Below are positions 14,001-26,800 of a stretch of 64,000 nt of DNA, one piece after another. Within the stretch, counting starts at the first letter, position 1. Each line of letters opens with the position of its first letter. The stretch lies in the NCBI GenBank assembly GCA_964057225.1, contig OZ059898.1, positions 13,355,767 to 13,419,766 of the forward strand, in the 5' to 3' direction. The stretch is from Auanema rhodensis. Taxonomy: Eukaryota; Nematoda; Chromadorea; Rhabditida; Rhabditidae. Made by a program: the position numbers and the translations under genes. The notes under the pieces are model-generated. The model ran no database searches and was not told the origin of the DNA. It worked only from the letters and a program-made list of their open reading frames with translations.

Positions 14001-14461
14001 GATGTGTAGAATCTGAAATTCTTAGTGAGATTTGGCTGTGACTTTTCAAATTTCTAGAAAAAAGGTTTATATAGGCCCCATCCACAAGATTTGTTCACAA
14101 AAAAGTTCAGGCTGTAGGCACGTTGTGTCCGGTGATTGTTCGATTTTGTCAAAGATCATAAACTATAATCAAATGAAAATACTCTGAGGTTGGGTATTCA
14201 GATGTGTAGATTCTGAAATTCTTAGTGAGATTTGGCTGTGACTTTTCAAATTTCCAGAAAAAAGGTTTATATAGGCCTCATCCACAAGATTTGTTCACAA
14301 AAAAGTTCAGGCTGTAGGCACGTTGTGTCCGGTGATTGTTCGATTTTGTCAAAGATCATAAACTATAATCAAATAAAAATACTCTGAGGTTGGGTATTCA
14401 GATGTGTAGATTCTGAATTTCTTAGTGAGATTTGGCTGTGACTTTTCAATTTTCCGGAAAA
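2031..14461. repeat. Satellite DNA: 62 tandem 200-bp monomers
   Basis: The landmark TTTGGCTGTG recurs from 2031 to 14431, a distance of exactly 12,400 bp (62 x 200), so net monomer length never drifts across the array. Each unit contains TTTCCGGAAA (a perfect palindrome) or a variant, AAGGTTTATATAGGCC, TTGTTCACAAAAAAG and TGTCCGGTGATTG. Monomers differ only by a small set of recurring substitutions: CCGG/CCAG/CTAG, GGCCTCA/GGCCCCA, AAATGAAAAT/AAATAAAAAT/AAAAAAAAAT, CTGAGG/CTGAAG, GGCTGTG/GGCTCTG. The first and last units carry private changes (ACTCTTC; TTCAATTTTCC), as expected at array edges. The array starts and stops at the same phase of the monomer, leaving an extra partial copy of about 31 bp. 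I recognise no family. A 67-codon antisense ORF present in some units is not treated as a gene. Confidence 0.98.
8741..13940. repeat. Higher-order repeat: 13-monomer (2,600 bp) unit present twice
   Basis: Reading the diagnostic variants monomer by monomer, 8741-11340 and 11341-13940 show the same ordered pattern of 13 monomers. It includes rare tags such as GGTTTAAATAGG (about 9064 and 11664), GTAGTCACG (about 9315 and 11915) and three successive AAAAAAAAAT monomers, each offset by exactly 2,600 bp. Within the unit, from about 9741, monomers alternate between a CTAG/GGCCCCA type and a CCAG/GGCCTCA type. The last monomer of the second copy (13741-13940) appears again as an extra copy at 13941-14140. 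This points to recent segmental amplification on top of older monomer spread. Confidence 0.9.
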
Positions 14462-14871
14462 CCCGTTTTTTACACGTGGTTACAAACTTCACTGTTTTGA
14501 CGAAGAACATAAGCTTCAAATAAGTGAGAAGTTTGAAAGATATAAATAAAATTTATTTTGCAAACACATTAAACCAGTAGCAATTATGTATTAATATGGT
14601 GGAGGTGAACAATTTTTACAAATAAGGGATTCCAGAGAGAATAAGCCTAAGAAGCACCAATATACGAAGGCAATATAGTTTTAAAATGTGAATATGAAAT
14701 GTCAATGTCAATAAAACGTTAAGAAAATTAAAAATGTAATAAAATTAAAATCTGTCGTTTACATCATGAGAAGGATGCCCGTTGTTAAATTGAAGTAAAT
14801 ATGATAGAACTCTGTTTTCTGTTTATTTATAAAGAGTAACTCTACTACTATCTTATTATGCGAGAAATCCA
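14462..14871. other. Spacer: right flank of the satellite and 3' UTR of the TBC gene
   Basis: Unique AT-rich sequence with no ORF support. On the minus strand an AATAAA (14822-14827) lies about 45 nt beyond the TBC1D13-like stop codon and is a plausible polyadenylation signal for that gene. Confidence 0.5.
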
Positions 14872-16565
14872 TTACTTACGTAACAACGATCCAAAATCTT
14901 TAATCTTATCTGAGAGAGACCTTGTATGTTTTGCGAATCTGCTCTTCCCTCCATTCAAACGAATAGGGAGAATTACACCATCGCGTATTCCTATGGCTGT
15001 TATCACAAGCTGCGAAACGTCAGAAACGGGGTAGTCCTGAAATATAAAAGCAATTATATTAATATAGAATAGAATGTCAAACCTGAAGCATCTTCAGTGC
15101 CTCAGCGAAATCTGTTTTGAGCAAATCAGCGCGTTTGTGCTCGAGCATTGCTAAGCAAACGTAATGAAGTAAGGAGAATCTGAAAAGAAAGCACCGAAAT
15201 AGCAGTTATATTTCAGAGACCTTACCTTTTAGGGTCAGAGAGCAGGCTATCCCAAATTGTAATAACATCGGGTAAACTAAATTCTTGACTTAGCAATAAT
15301 GAAATCCAGCGAAAGGCATAAAACTGAAATACGATAGCATGATATTAAGAAAAAGAATTATCGAAGGCAATACCTGTGGTTTGATCGCTAGATCTTGGAC
15401 TAAGTGTTTATAAAGAGGTGGATCAAAAGACATAACTAAATCGTGGAATTCAAGCATAGATGACTCTATAATTTTAAAAATTATTCGAATCAAGGGAGTA
15501 GAAATCTAACCTATTCCACAGCTGCTATCGTCAAGAGTTTTTATGAAAACATCTTTAATTTCGCTCATTATTTGCTGAAAACAGAAAAAAGAATCTGCTT
15601 CTGCATGTTCAGCCCATTCCTCATCAGCATCAGATGCCAAACAGAAGTATATGGGTCCAAGAACTTCATTCATTCCCTAAATTCCATGTATTAAGAAAGG
15701 CCAATTTGAGAAAACTGATTCATACTTGAACATATTTGACTCCTGGGTTTAGTTTTGCATATATAAATAAAATTCTTTCAAGAACCTGCCAGTGAGTTTC
15801 AGAAGGATCACCAGAATCACCTTGGCTCAGCTTTTTAGCCTTAAAGAAGAAGTAAAAAATAAATAGAACTAAAAAAATCTCACTGCTGGTTTATTCTTAG
15901 ATGGATCACATTCTTGAGACTCAAGGTCAACTCTTGCAACTCTTGCCGATAAACTGTATTCAGCAGAAGACTTATGCGGATATTTAGTTTTTAATTGGAA
16001 GAACTGAATTTCTGGGCATAATCTACGTACGTCCTTATCAATTTGTGATAAAATCATGTTATCCTCAAAAAAATCAACCCAAGCACTTCCTGTATTTTCT
16101 GATAAAGGCTAAAAGAGGAAGTTGATACAAAAAACATTCCACAAAAGCATTACGTGATCATCTGTTGGAGCTACAGTACCGGGCTGTACAATCATCTGAT
16201 CAACTAGGGAATCATAATTATCTCGTTGTAGCTGAAAATGAGGAATTGTGTATAATGAGCTCAAATGAAGGTAGTACTGTTAGAAACTCTTTCCAAACGC
16301 TTCGTTCAGATGGAAGATAATTCAACAATAATCTCCAAGCTAAAGGTCGCAAAGGTTCAGGAATACCTATATTAGAATTATTGAATCTTCAATCCATCAA
16401 ATATTACTGCTAAATTACCGTATAAGCATCCTTGCCTCAGCAGGTTCATATCGATAACTTTATTATCTATTAATAAGACTTTTTCGATAGTGGCCAAGCT
16501 GAAGTTTCAACTTAAACAAAAACAAGCTGGATTTCTACTCACCGTTCTAAGTATCGAGCACTCAT
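14872..16565 (-). CDS. TBC1D13: Rab GTPase-activating protein, TBC1D13 family
   Basis: About nine exons read into a TBC-domain protein that aligns along its length with TBC1D13, a GAP that stimulates GTP hydrolysis on Rab proteins in membrane traffic. Visible landmarks in order are MSARYLER at the chosen start, IPEPLRPLAWRLLLNYLPSE near the N-terminus, LSQIDKDVRRLCPE (the IxxDxxR arginine-finger motif), the characteristic ILFIYAKLNPGVKYVQGMNE (YVQGMNE is the glutamine-finger motif), AEADSFFCFQ, and KPQFYAFRWISLLLSQEFSL. Both catalytic fingers are present, so an active GAP is expected. The protein ends ...FGSLLRK. The start ATG (16563-16565) lies shortly after an acceptor-like ATTAG. It lies in the same orientation downstream of the ATF6 gene but 638 bp away, so operon membership is doubtful. 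Confidence 0.9.
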
Positions 16566-17203
16566 ATTTACTGTCTAAATCTAATGTCTCTTTCACAAGT
16601 TAGTTCATCTAAAAGAAACTTAAGTTGAAAAGCGGCAACTACGAAGCATTATAGGTTAAAGTATTAAGTGATAAAAACTTAAAACATGAAAGAAAGGTGA
16701 AAAGAAGCTGTTTAATTTTAAAACTTCATTAAATAAAACGTTTATAGGATAAATATTAAAAAAAAAAAACAAAGCAACAGAACATCAAAAGAATAATTAT
16801 TAGAAAAAGAAAAAGTTGCAAAGCACGCGGATTACATAAACAATTTTTGTACAAACCAAACTCATAAAGAGAGAGAGATTGTGTGGATTTGTGTGTACAA
16901 ACGAGAAACTGAAAACGATATACAAACCGATACACAAATGAAAAATGAGATAATTGACTATATTGAGGTGGATGACGTCGAAATGGATTTGGGATTGACT
17001 AAACTGATTTTTCTTAAGTTTTTCTTAAGTCAATATCACATGAGATTAGAGCTGTAAAAATCCGTAAAACAATGCATAACAAGCAGTATAACCCTTAAAA
17101 AGTAAAAAAGCAAGACCATAATACCAATAAATATCGTAAAACAATAAGAACATACATATAAATATAATTATAAATATAAAACGACTCTTAAATAAAGTAA
17201 AGC
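16566..17203. other. Spacer between the ATF6-type and TBC1D13-type genes
   Basis: AT-rich, without coding support; it holds the ATF6 3' UTR and probably the TBC1D13 promoter. It contains GGATGACGTCG at about 16970, a CRE/UPRE-like core (TGACGTC). No terminator or RNA gene was seen. Confidence 0.4.
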
Positions 17204-19876
17204 TTAAGTGAAGAAAAGTGGTACAAGTTCTTTAGACAAGTGAAACAAACCAGTGCCCACTACATCTAAATCAATTCTCATCATTGAAACCTGAAATTAG
17301 TATTAGAATATTGATAAAAACTGGTCAAATAATGAAACCTGTGATGTGAGAGTTCCATTTAATGATAAAGCTGGAAGAATTAAAGCTATTCGAGGACGTG
17401 TAGTTTCATTTCGAGTAACCGCGGGAAGTAGAAAGTAATCCTAAAACAAGTTCCGTTAAAACTACAAACAAAGAACATCAAACATACTTTCATAGTAACA
17501 ACATAGAGAGTATCGGGACGATGCTGAATAGAAGTTGCCAATTTCTCATATTGTTCTTTGGTAGGAGCCTGCTCCTGTATTTGCCGATCTAACTTCATCA
17601 ATTTTCTCGCTCTGTCCCGCTTATCTCTACAAAAAAATAACTATTGGAGTTCGGAAAAACGATACTACCTCAATGTGTCACTAGATTGACTAATCATATC
17701 CAGATGTTTCCAAGCGCGATCTCTAATAGCAGTTTGCTTAGCATGTTCACGTTTTTCAGCTCCAGTCCTACAATGAATATCATTAACAATCGCAAATATT
17801 ACTCTGGTACTACCGTTTAGGTAGGGATAAATCAGTCATGTCCACTCGCTCAACCATAGCTGCTGCAGGCCAAGATTTTGGACCATTCCGAAGAAGAACC
17901 CTAATAAAAAAATTAGTTGACGATGGCTAAGACACCAAAACCTCTTCCCCCGTTTCAGACTTAAATCCATCTGTTCATGCCTATCAACCCAATTATATAA
18001 ATCAGTATTTAATCTTAAAATCTCGAATATGAGCTTTCAAAAACAACAACACTAATTCTACCTTATTGTCTCTGTCTTATTAAGCCAAGATTTCTTAAAT
18101 CCACAAGATATACTCTCATTTTGAGGAACAGTATCAACAACAGGATCCTATAGTAACAAAAAGATAAAAAACAATTTCTTAAAAATTCTATTTCACATTA
18201 TATTTTAAAACTTTTCCATGGCTAATTCTATCAGCTGTGTGAGATTCGCGGTAAGTTCGACTAGTTGTCCGTCTAAATTCAAAATAAGCAAACAATCCAT
18301 ATAGTAAGAAATAACATACGATTCAAGATTAATTGGAGATATTGAAACCATCATAAAAAAAGCCATAACACAAGCTCCAGCTATGGCTGTTCTCTTTCTG
18401 CTAGGAGCTGATGCCCAATTTTCAATCTAAATAACATTTGTAAAGCAAAAGGTTGAAAACTTGACGGAAAACTTGAAGAAATCAAATAAGATGAATGAAT
18501 ACCTTCTTAGGTTCGTAAAGTTCAAGACGTTTTCTCAAATTAGCGTTCTCCATTTTTAGACGTTGATTCTCTTCTTCCAATTTTGCAAGTTTAGATTTCA
18601 TTTCATCAGCCTCCTTTACAAAAACATATTAAAAAAATGCAAAGATTAAGGAGATAACTTACGTTTCTCTTCTTCAATCGAGAAGCTTGAGCTGCAGCTC
18701 GATTTTTCATTTTTCTATCTTCTTGTCTTCTTCGATAATCCTAAAAATTAAATTACAAGGCGAAATTCAAAGTAGAGCATACATCGACTTCCACATTTTG
18801 GCTTAAGTTGACTATAGCAGGTGAAGGGGTTGCAATTTGGAAACATTGAGTTGTAGGTTGTGGTATAGCTTGGTAGTTTCTTATTTGCTAAAATACTTAA
18901 CATGAGCACAATTAAATGAATAAAAATACCAATCCATTATTGTTACTGATGAAAACTTGAGGCTTTTGAGTAATTTGCTCCTTTTTTGTGTGGGGCGCTT
19001 GCTTCACAAGAACTTGAGTTTTTACATTAAGTTGAACTGGCGTCTGGGAAAGAGACTGAAAACAGATTACTATGTTTTTTTCAAGAACATAAAAAATTAC
19101 TCTTGGATCTTGTTTAGGCACGTAGTATACATATTCAGGTCGAGAATTCTGCAACAAATGAGAGTTTATAGAGAAAAACTAGAGAGTAACTTACGGCATC
19201 TTGAGAGATCGTAGAGTTTTGAATAGGAGATGACTGATTCAAATTGGTTTGAAAATCAGTATTTAAATTCTATAAGTATTAAAGCGGTAAGATATATATA
19301 GGATAAAAATACATCGGAATAGGAGGATCCCTCGTACTCTTGTTGTTCAATGACAGTGCTTGTAGTAGGCTCACTACCAAATCCCCAAGGAGAATGATCA
19401 GATAACGACTGAAGAATTCAATCAATAATGTGAATATTGAAGTTGAAAAAATAAAAAAAAATGGTTTTTGAAGGTCAACAAGAGCTAACCTCACTACCGC
19501 TGGGACTGTGTTTTCCAGAATCACACGAATTAGATGAGGAATAATCATTGAATTCAAGGTTGAATAAATCTATTGCAGCGCTTGTTCCTCGCAGAAAATC
19601 ACTTTCAAAATCCAAATCAGAAGTAAATGGTGAAATCTGATAGAAAAAGGATGAATAATAAAAAATATGATAGAAACATACTGTATCACTTAAAGAAGGA
19701 CTAACACTGTCTTCAACTGTATCAATTTCATCTGCAGTTTGAAGCAAAAGTTGCGAATCCATGGCAAACAAATCATCTACTGAAGGAGAGGGAAATCCTT
19801 CCGCAGGATACAGCCTTGATTCATCCATGGGTTCATTAATAAATAAAGAGTTAGGGACCCTCGCACATTCTCGCAT
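17204..19876 (-). CDS. ATF6: ATF6-type membrane-tethered bZIP transcription factor
   Basis: The spliced product has an acidic, Ser-rich N-terminal activation region and a basic region KMKNRAAAQASRLKKR. A leucine zipper follows (EADEMKSKLAKLEEENQRLK, then ANLRKRLELYE), then a single membrane segment (about AGACVMAFFMMVSISP) and a luminal domain. The luminal part contains the ATF6 signature: LNTDLYNWVDRHEQ, DTLYVVTMKDYFLLPAVTRN, TTRPRIALILPAL and MMRID. Family knowledge: ER stress sends ATF6 to the Golgi, where S1P and S2P release the bZIP fragment to activate chaperone genes. The ATG (19874-19876) sits one base after AATTTTTAG, a good trans-splice acceptor. Only one luminal cysteine is seen (SISCGF); the other conserved one is leucine. 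I did not see an obvious RxxL S1P site just after the membrane segment. Confidence 0.92.
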
Positions 19877-20895
19877 CCTAAAAATTAAATAATTCAATTA
19901 TTCTGCAGAGAAAAAAACACAAAAAAAAATCGATTAAAGCTTCGGCAAGAGACAGTATGAGTGGGCAAGAGAAGTAAGAAAACTATTCTAACCACCTATA
20001 GGTCAGAGGGCAGGAATAACCAAACAAAACCGGCGCGACTAGCACGACCCGGCATGAAGAAGTAAATAGCTACAACAAAGTCAAAGCGAGAAAAAGTTAA
20101 GCTTTCTCTTGAGTATCACCTGAAAGAGAGAAACATAGCTGCGGAAATTAATTACGTTAAGTTGAGATGCCACCCTATGTACAGCGGTGTAGTGTGCGAG
20201 GTCAAATGCGTGTTTCGCTCTTGTTGTAAATGAAAGAATGAAAGAGATATGCACTATAGCCTCAAATCAGATAGCTTATAAGACTAGATAAAAGCATATA
20301 ATGTTATATCGAGGATAAGCATATATATGAAAGATATGCTACAAAAAAATAAGGAAAGGTCAGATAGCTTGCTGTAGTCTCAACCTAAAAACATGTAGGA
20401 CACCATAGTAATTATACGATTAGAAAAGAATTGATCAATAATTGAGTGGAGAAGATTCATAAACAAGAACATAGAAGAAAGAGTAAGTAAAAGAAAGATA
20501 TATAACTGCATGAATACAGTCTTGAAACTTATACGATAATAAACATTTTGCAAATATTTTGTTTTAATACACTAGAGCAGATCTATAATAGAGAAATTGA
20601 CAAACACTTGAAATGAACTAAATTATGGCAATAAAAAATAACCCATATTGGTAAACCAAATACACTGAATCTCATTTACGATTACATACAAAGTTATTAT
20701 GATTTTGGAAGAGATGATTATGGCACAAGCGGATTAATATGCTTCGATGAGAATCAAGATGATGTAAAAATAAACAAGGTGCCAGAAAAACAAGTGAAAA
20801 CAATAAAAACATGTCTAATATTTCTATAATATATAGAAGAGACATGGAATGTGATAGATTTGACTAGAATACTATATAAGCTACTAAAAAAGTTT
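19877..20895. other. Intergenic: ATF6 upstream region and DOCK 3' UTR
   Basis: No coding support over about 1 kb. Around 20020-20060 there is a short GC-richer patch (CCGGCGCGACTAG, GACCCGGC) in otherwise AT-rich DNA, probably part of the ATF6-type promoter. Confidence 0.45.
20000..20012 (+). promoter_or_regulatory. DR1-like nuclear receptor site (candidate)
   Basis: AGGTCAGAGGGCA is a direct repeat of the AGGTCA half-site with one-base spacing and one mismatch, the form bound by HNF4/RXR-type receptors. It lies about 125 bp upstream of the ATF6-type start. It is only a motif match and could be chance. Confidence 0.25.
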
Positions 20896-23800
20896 TTAAG
20901 CATTCACTCCTCCAATAGAATCTAAAATGTGAATGGCAGTTTTAGGAACGCCTGACTTCTTTTCCTCTTCTTGTGACTTGCGCAACTAAAAAAATGCATA
21001 ACCTTGCGTTTTTCGTCGAGAAACTCACTGATTCCTCAAAAAATATTTGAAGCCTCTCGTGCATTGCATCGAAAGATGAGACTAACACGTCATGATATGT
21101 TTGCTGATCTGCCCCAATAACGTTTTGGTTAGCATTAAGAGCCGATTCACAAGCAGACATTAATGTTCTGAAGTAATAGTTATAATTACATTGAAACAAA
21201 ATCTTCAAACCTGAACGCTTCTTTCAAATCATTTATCGCTGCTTGCCCGTATCTCTGCTTCTCCTCCGGCTGAGTAAAAGCTTCTGCATATGCAAGTGGA
21301 CCAGCGTTAACCTATAATATCAGTAAATAACAAAAGATTCATGAGTTTTACGAACTGTTGGCATCACTGCTCCTTGTAGTAACAGCTGAAGCCCTTTTAC
21401 GTCTAATGGACGCCCTTCTGCTGGTCCCTCAAGTGTTGATCTTATTTGCTCTGCCTTGAACAACAGTTTTTGACAAGCAAATTTGAGAGGAGCAAAGGTT
21501 TCCACACTTTTTGATATAACTCTTAATCTTCTTCGACTTGCAGGAAACGAGCCCGAAACTAAAAACTACGCTAGAACTATGCTTCCTAAACTTGAAAACC
21601 TTCAAGGGATACTCTTTTAAGTGCTTGCTTGGTGATATGTGGTTGTTTTTCTTTTTTGTCGCCCTCAACCACAGGACATTCATAAACAAACTTACTAAAA
21701 TTAAAAAAGTTACGAAGTATTCAAAAAAAGATGAACTGACTTGATATTAGTGTGAGACCAAAAGTCTTTACTTTTCAAGCCATCTACGATTAAAGGCTCA
21801 ACATGAGTTACCTGGACGTAACCAGTATCTACATCCAACTTCGACATATCCAGCTGAACATAATCGACTCATACGAAAAATAAAAGCAGCAACTACCTCG
21901 TTCTCGGGTTCAACTTGCACTTTTTCTAATGCTAATACAGAACGGCAATATTCGTTTAGCCTGAGAGAGACTTCCGCTAATGATGTTAACCCCGCTTCTC
22001 TATATATCCATTCAGTGTCGTGGTCAGTTCTGAGCAAAAACATAGTTAATATTAATGAAAATGAAGGCTTACTCGAATTGCCGTTGACCATAGAAACGAA
22101 CGCGGAAATAAGAACCTAAATGTCGTTTACCACTAGTCTTGACTTCAGCAGCTCTACTATATATTTGTTGCAACTCTGCATAAACGCTGACTAACGCCTA
22201 AATTATTAAAACTTACACTAAAAGGCTAACTAAAACATACATTGAAGTTGTTTCTTTTTTCGAAAATGGGAACTAAAACACGATAGAGTGGTCCTATAGC
22301 TTCATATCGTTCTGCTAAAGTTAAAGCTTGAGCTGTTTTCTCAATTTTGGATGCAAGGTTCTCCTATACGAAAAAACCTGATTATTAAACAATCAAATAA
22401 TCAAAGATACCATAGTAAAACCAGCAGCTTGAACATTACGTTCTTTCTCGCGGGATTTCTCTGTCTCCGAAACTTCAACACTGATCCAATTAAAGAGAGA
22501 CCAATCAAAATCAATTTCACCTAAACAAAAACTATGAATTTTCCAAGAAATCATATTAAGCACCAGCATCCATTAATTCTTTGGCCATAATAGCAACAGA
22601 ATGAGCATGGCAGACGGCAGCTTCGGAGAACCAACGATCTGTAAAAATAAAGAATATAAATAAACTAAAACTATAAAACAGATGAAAACCATTCGTATGA
22701 GTTTCTGCTAAGGTGTCAAACCATGCGCTGCGTAAAGCTGCTGAACCTCTATAGCTATCTGCTAACTGAATATGCAGATCAGCCAAACGAATCTAAATAA
22801 CACCAATTCCTGATTGTGAACATTATCATCATTCATACCTGATCATTTGAGGCATCCTTTAACGCCACTGTAGCAGTCATAACTCCTCTAAGTTGTTTTA
22901 TTAGATCCTATATAAGAATTTTAAAAATTAGACCAAAACAGCGAACTTACAAATACTGCTCTTTCAAAAACAGTGATTTTCCGAGAATCAACGTTTACTA
23001 AACTTTCAAGAGCTGTCAAGCCTTTCTCGAACCTTCCACTTGAAGATAAGCTTGATTTAGCCCCCAATAGTCTAGCTAATGCAACACCGGTCTGTGCACC
23101 TGGTCGTCCAAGTCTTTCAGCAGCAGTTAGTGGACGAACTTCAGATGCTTGAGCTTGTGGCAAAACGCTTACTGCCATTGCTTGGTTAACTAAAACAACA
23201 ATACGGGATAATTTTGAGAAGTACTGAACTACCAATTTGAAGTTGTGCAGTTTCATATCCATTGCGAAGAATGAGCTGCAACAATGCAGCAGCTGAGCTT
23301 TGAATGGTAGACAAGCGACTAGCCATTTGGAGCAATACCCTTTCAATCAACGTAGATAACGCATCCAAAGAATTCCCTTCGAATAAACGTGGACGAAACT
23401 AAATATTAACCATATACAGGAGCTCACGCTATAGTCTTACTTGGTTTACAAACAGAGCTATAGCAGCTATGGCATGTAAACGAACAGACTCAGGCCAATG
23501 TTCTTCCAATAGCAGTAAATGCATAGATAACAGGTTGCAGAATAAATCTTCTTCTTGGGCAAAGCATTTGCTTCTACGTCCCTGAAACAAAATTAATCTC
23601 AAGAATTTTATAGGGTTAGTGATACCGCTAGTTGTTGTGACAAACTCTGAACAGCATCCAGCACAATTAGCGCTGATTCTTGACAAAGATTCAAAAGCTG
23701 CAACACTCCAAACGGAAGAGGAGCAGAATTTTCCTCCTCTATACGAACTATAACAAAAACGTGAGCTGCTTTATATATACAAAGTTCTTCACCATGATCT

Positions 23801-26800
23801 GATACTGAGCTGCCGTTTAAGTCTACACTAGGCATTCTTGAAGACGATGGAGGTAGAAGATGGATGGTTTTGGAAGTGCATCGAATACTAAAGGAATAAA
23901 TTATTAATCAGTAGTGGTTGGATTAAGACAAACTCTAAACACGTTGTTTCCAATGCCTCCTCCTTTCCCCTGTACTGAAAGACAGTTAAAGCAATTCGTA
24001 ATAAAGCTATGAATTTTTGGGCACGAACGCCTTCGCCATCAGACCACACAGCCCCGAGTATTCTTTTTGGTAGTCTATAGATGACCCAGAGAACACAAAT
24101 AAGAATGTCCTGCACTTCTTCCTGAAAACACGAATGTGGACTTAGAAATAACTACCGCGAATTACTTGATCTAATTTTTCAGCGAGAGGAGTAGGCGTAG
24201 ACGCATTATTAATAACGTTAACAGATGATCGGAAAGTCTCGGTAATTTGTACTGGCCTTCTGTCCAACGATCGCCACTTGTTAGTGGTTCTCAATCCTAA
24301 TTGCATTGTTTGAAACTATCCATGTATTATTTTGACTTACCAGTAGGAGGAGCTTCAGGTGTTTCGGCAATAGCTGCTTGTAACTCGTGAATATTATCTA
24401 ACGCAAATCGTAGCAACGGAACATAAAGAGTCGCTATGCGACGTTGTATATTCTTTAAGGAAAAAGTATAAATTTTTGGTACAATTTTACTCACCATATC
24501 AGAATAACGTTTGTCATAGGAATGTTTTGCCAACAGATTTCGAAGAATAGCAATAGGTTTTCTTCTGTATTCACGAGGTTCTCTCAAACACGCATTCAGT
24601 TCCTTAAAACGTGACATCAACAGATTTATATTAATAAAGCTCAACTTACTTGAAATAGCAACCCAACTGGAAAATGCCTAGCACAATAGTTTATACTCAA
24701 CCACCATTCATCCGAGCAGCAAGAGTCTGAATGTAATTTCAACATATTAAATATCTAATTTTCTTCTTACATCTATCACTCTCGTTTGCTTCAGCAAGAG
24801 ACGGAGATTGAAAGACTTGATGGAAAAAACGGGACAGAAATCCTGTGCCATTTGCTAAATGGATTACTTAATGAATTCGGAACGTGCCTAGATTTACCTG
24901 TACTAGTTACTGAGGTGTTTTCTGTTTGAATTCCCTGATAATGTATTCGTTGAATCTGATTTTTCCCATCTAAAAGAACTGGTAAACACAACGGTAACCA
25001 GTGTTCATGTTGTGTGAGGATACTGAGAAAGTCGTTCTTATACTCTCTGAGAACCTGAATAAACTTATTTTTATTCTGTGAAATATGTCCTTACTTTTGA
25101 ATCATTATAATCAAGTCGTTGAATTGCAAAATGAAACCATTTCAAAACAATGCCTCTATCTAAGAAACTCAAGCTACACTGAAATATAAAGCTTTTATTA
25201 ATCGGAGTGAATCATTATTAAACAAACCCTCATGAAATAAGCAACTGCTGTATTAGCAGAGCGACATTCTTCTGGTATTTCCTTATGCTTAACAATAATT
25301 TGAGGTATGACTGTTTCAAACAATGAAGTCATCTGATCCGTGAGTTCAGAGGAAAATCGTTCCCGGCGAGAAGTCTAATAAAAATACATATTTAAACTAA
25401 AGAGAAAAATTACCTTATAAAGTGATTTATGAACGACGACTTGAGCGATACTTTTTATACACACATCAAAGAAAAACCACAATTGCCTGAATATAGCGGC
25501 TAGTTCGTCTATCGAGCCTTGAACTTGCCGAAGCTAAAAATCATCTAATATACAACTTCAAAATCGAAACAATCTTTACCAATTCCGGTAAATATTTACA
25601 TATGGCAATATGTGTTGGTTCATTATTATCTGGATCATCGGTTGTAAGAAAGTGAAGACGAACGAAATTCTTTAATAGTCCAATTCGGTCAGAGGAAGTG
25701 CGATCACAAATTGATATTAAAGCACTAAAGAACATAATTTTGAAAAACATTTAAACGATAATGGTAAACCTCAAGGTACTAAGAGCCAATTGATCTGTTG
25801 GCGCCTTGGAGAGAAGAGAGAGTAACCGAGCTAGCACTATATGAAGAAAAGGTAGAAGCTTTTCAACAGGTACGTCACAGAGACCCTAGTAAGAAAGTTA
25901 TTAAAGCATTCAAACTATAAGGAGTACATGCAGAGTTAAAAAGGGAATGCAAGCTATGTTAGTTCACCGAACATAGGACACCTACCTGGGTTTTTTTAAC
26001 TAAATCAAGTACATAAGGATCATTATCATCCGCAGAGGAAGATCGCGCGAGAGGAGAGCATGAACGAGCTGGATCAGATCCACCCGAAGGAGAAGATGAT
26101 TTAGATATACGAGACTGAACAAATGCGGTAGGCAAACAAAAGAAATGGAAAGCAAAAATTGAAAAAATAAATCTAACCTGCGACAGATCAGCAGCATCTC
26201 CAGATATACGTTTATTATCTAATCTTTGGCAAGCCTAAGTCAGTTAATTATAATATCAAAATCTTTTAGAAAATTTACTTGGAAGAACGAATGAAGCTTT
26301 ACTTCCGTTGTGAATGCAGACGAAACCATTCTTAACCTGAAACGGAAAAGAGGCTTTTGATCCACCCAACGAACATCCGCAATCTCGTCCTATAGATTAA
26401 CTTTTGAACATAAAACAAGCAAGGTAATGTTTCAAACCCCTTTTCCTAAACCTAGTGGCTTACATCTCAGATAATTTGGCGGCAAATCTATTGCGACTGG
26501 GAGAGCGAATTCTTGTTCATCATTTTCCAGGACCAACTTATCCTTTCTCCATACTAAAGGAAGCCAAGCATATCCCACAGGAATCTCTGCATTTTCAGGA
26601 GATTTGGCAGACACTTGCCCAGCAACAGATACATGTGTGAAGGAAAATAATAAATGATCGTTAGCGGTGAAGGATAATGGCAATTGTAGTTTCACTTCAT
26701 CACCTACACATTAATGGAATGTAAACTGAACTAATTTATTTTATTACCAAACGATGGATTTTGCTGATGATGTTGAACACCACATGTTACAGCCGTAGTA

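Noticed and set aside
2031-14461. CRISPR-like array
   Set aside because: The whole 200-bp unit repeats with no unique spacers, and the genome is eukaryotic.
2031-14461. CENP-B box in the satellite
   Set aside because: The TTCGATTTTG segment does not fit the NTTCGNNNNANNCGGGN pattern; centromere function is not supported by sequence alone.
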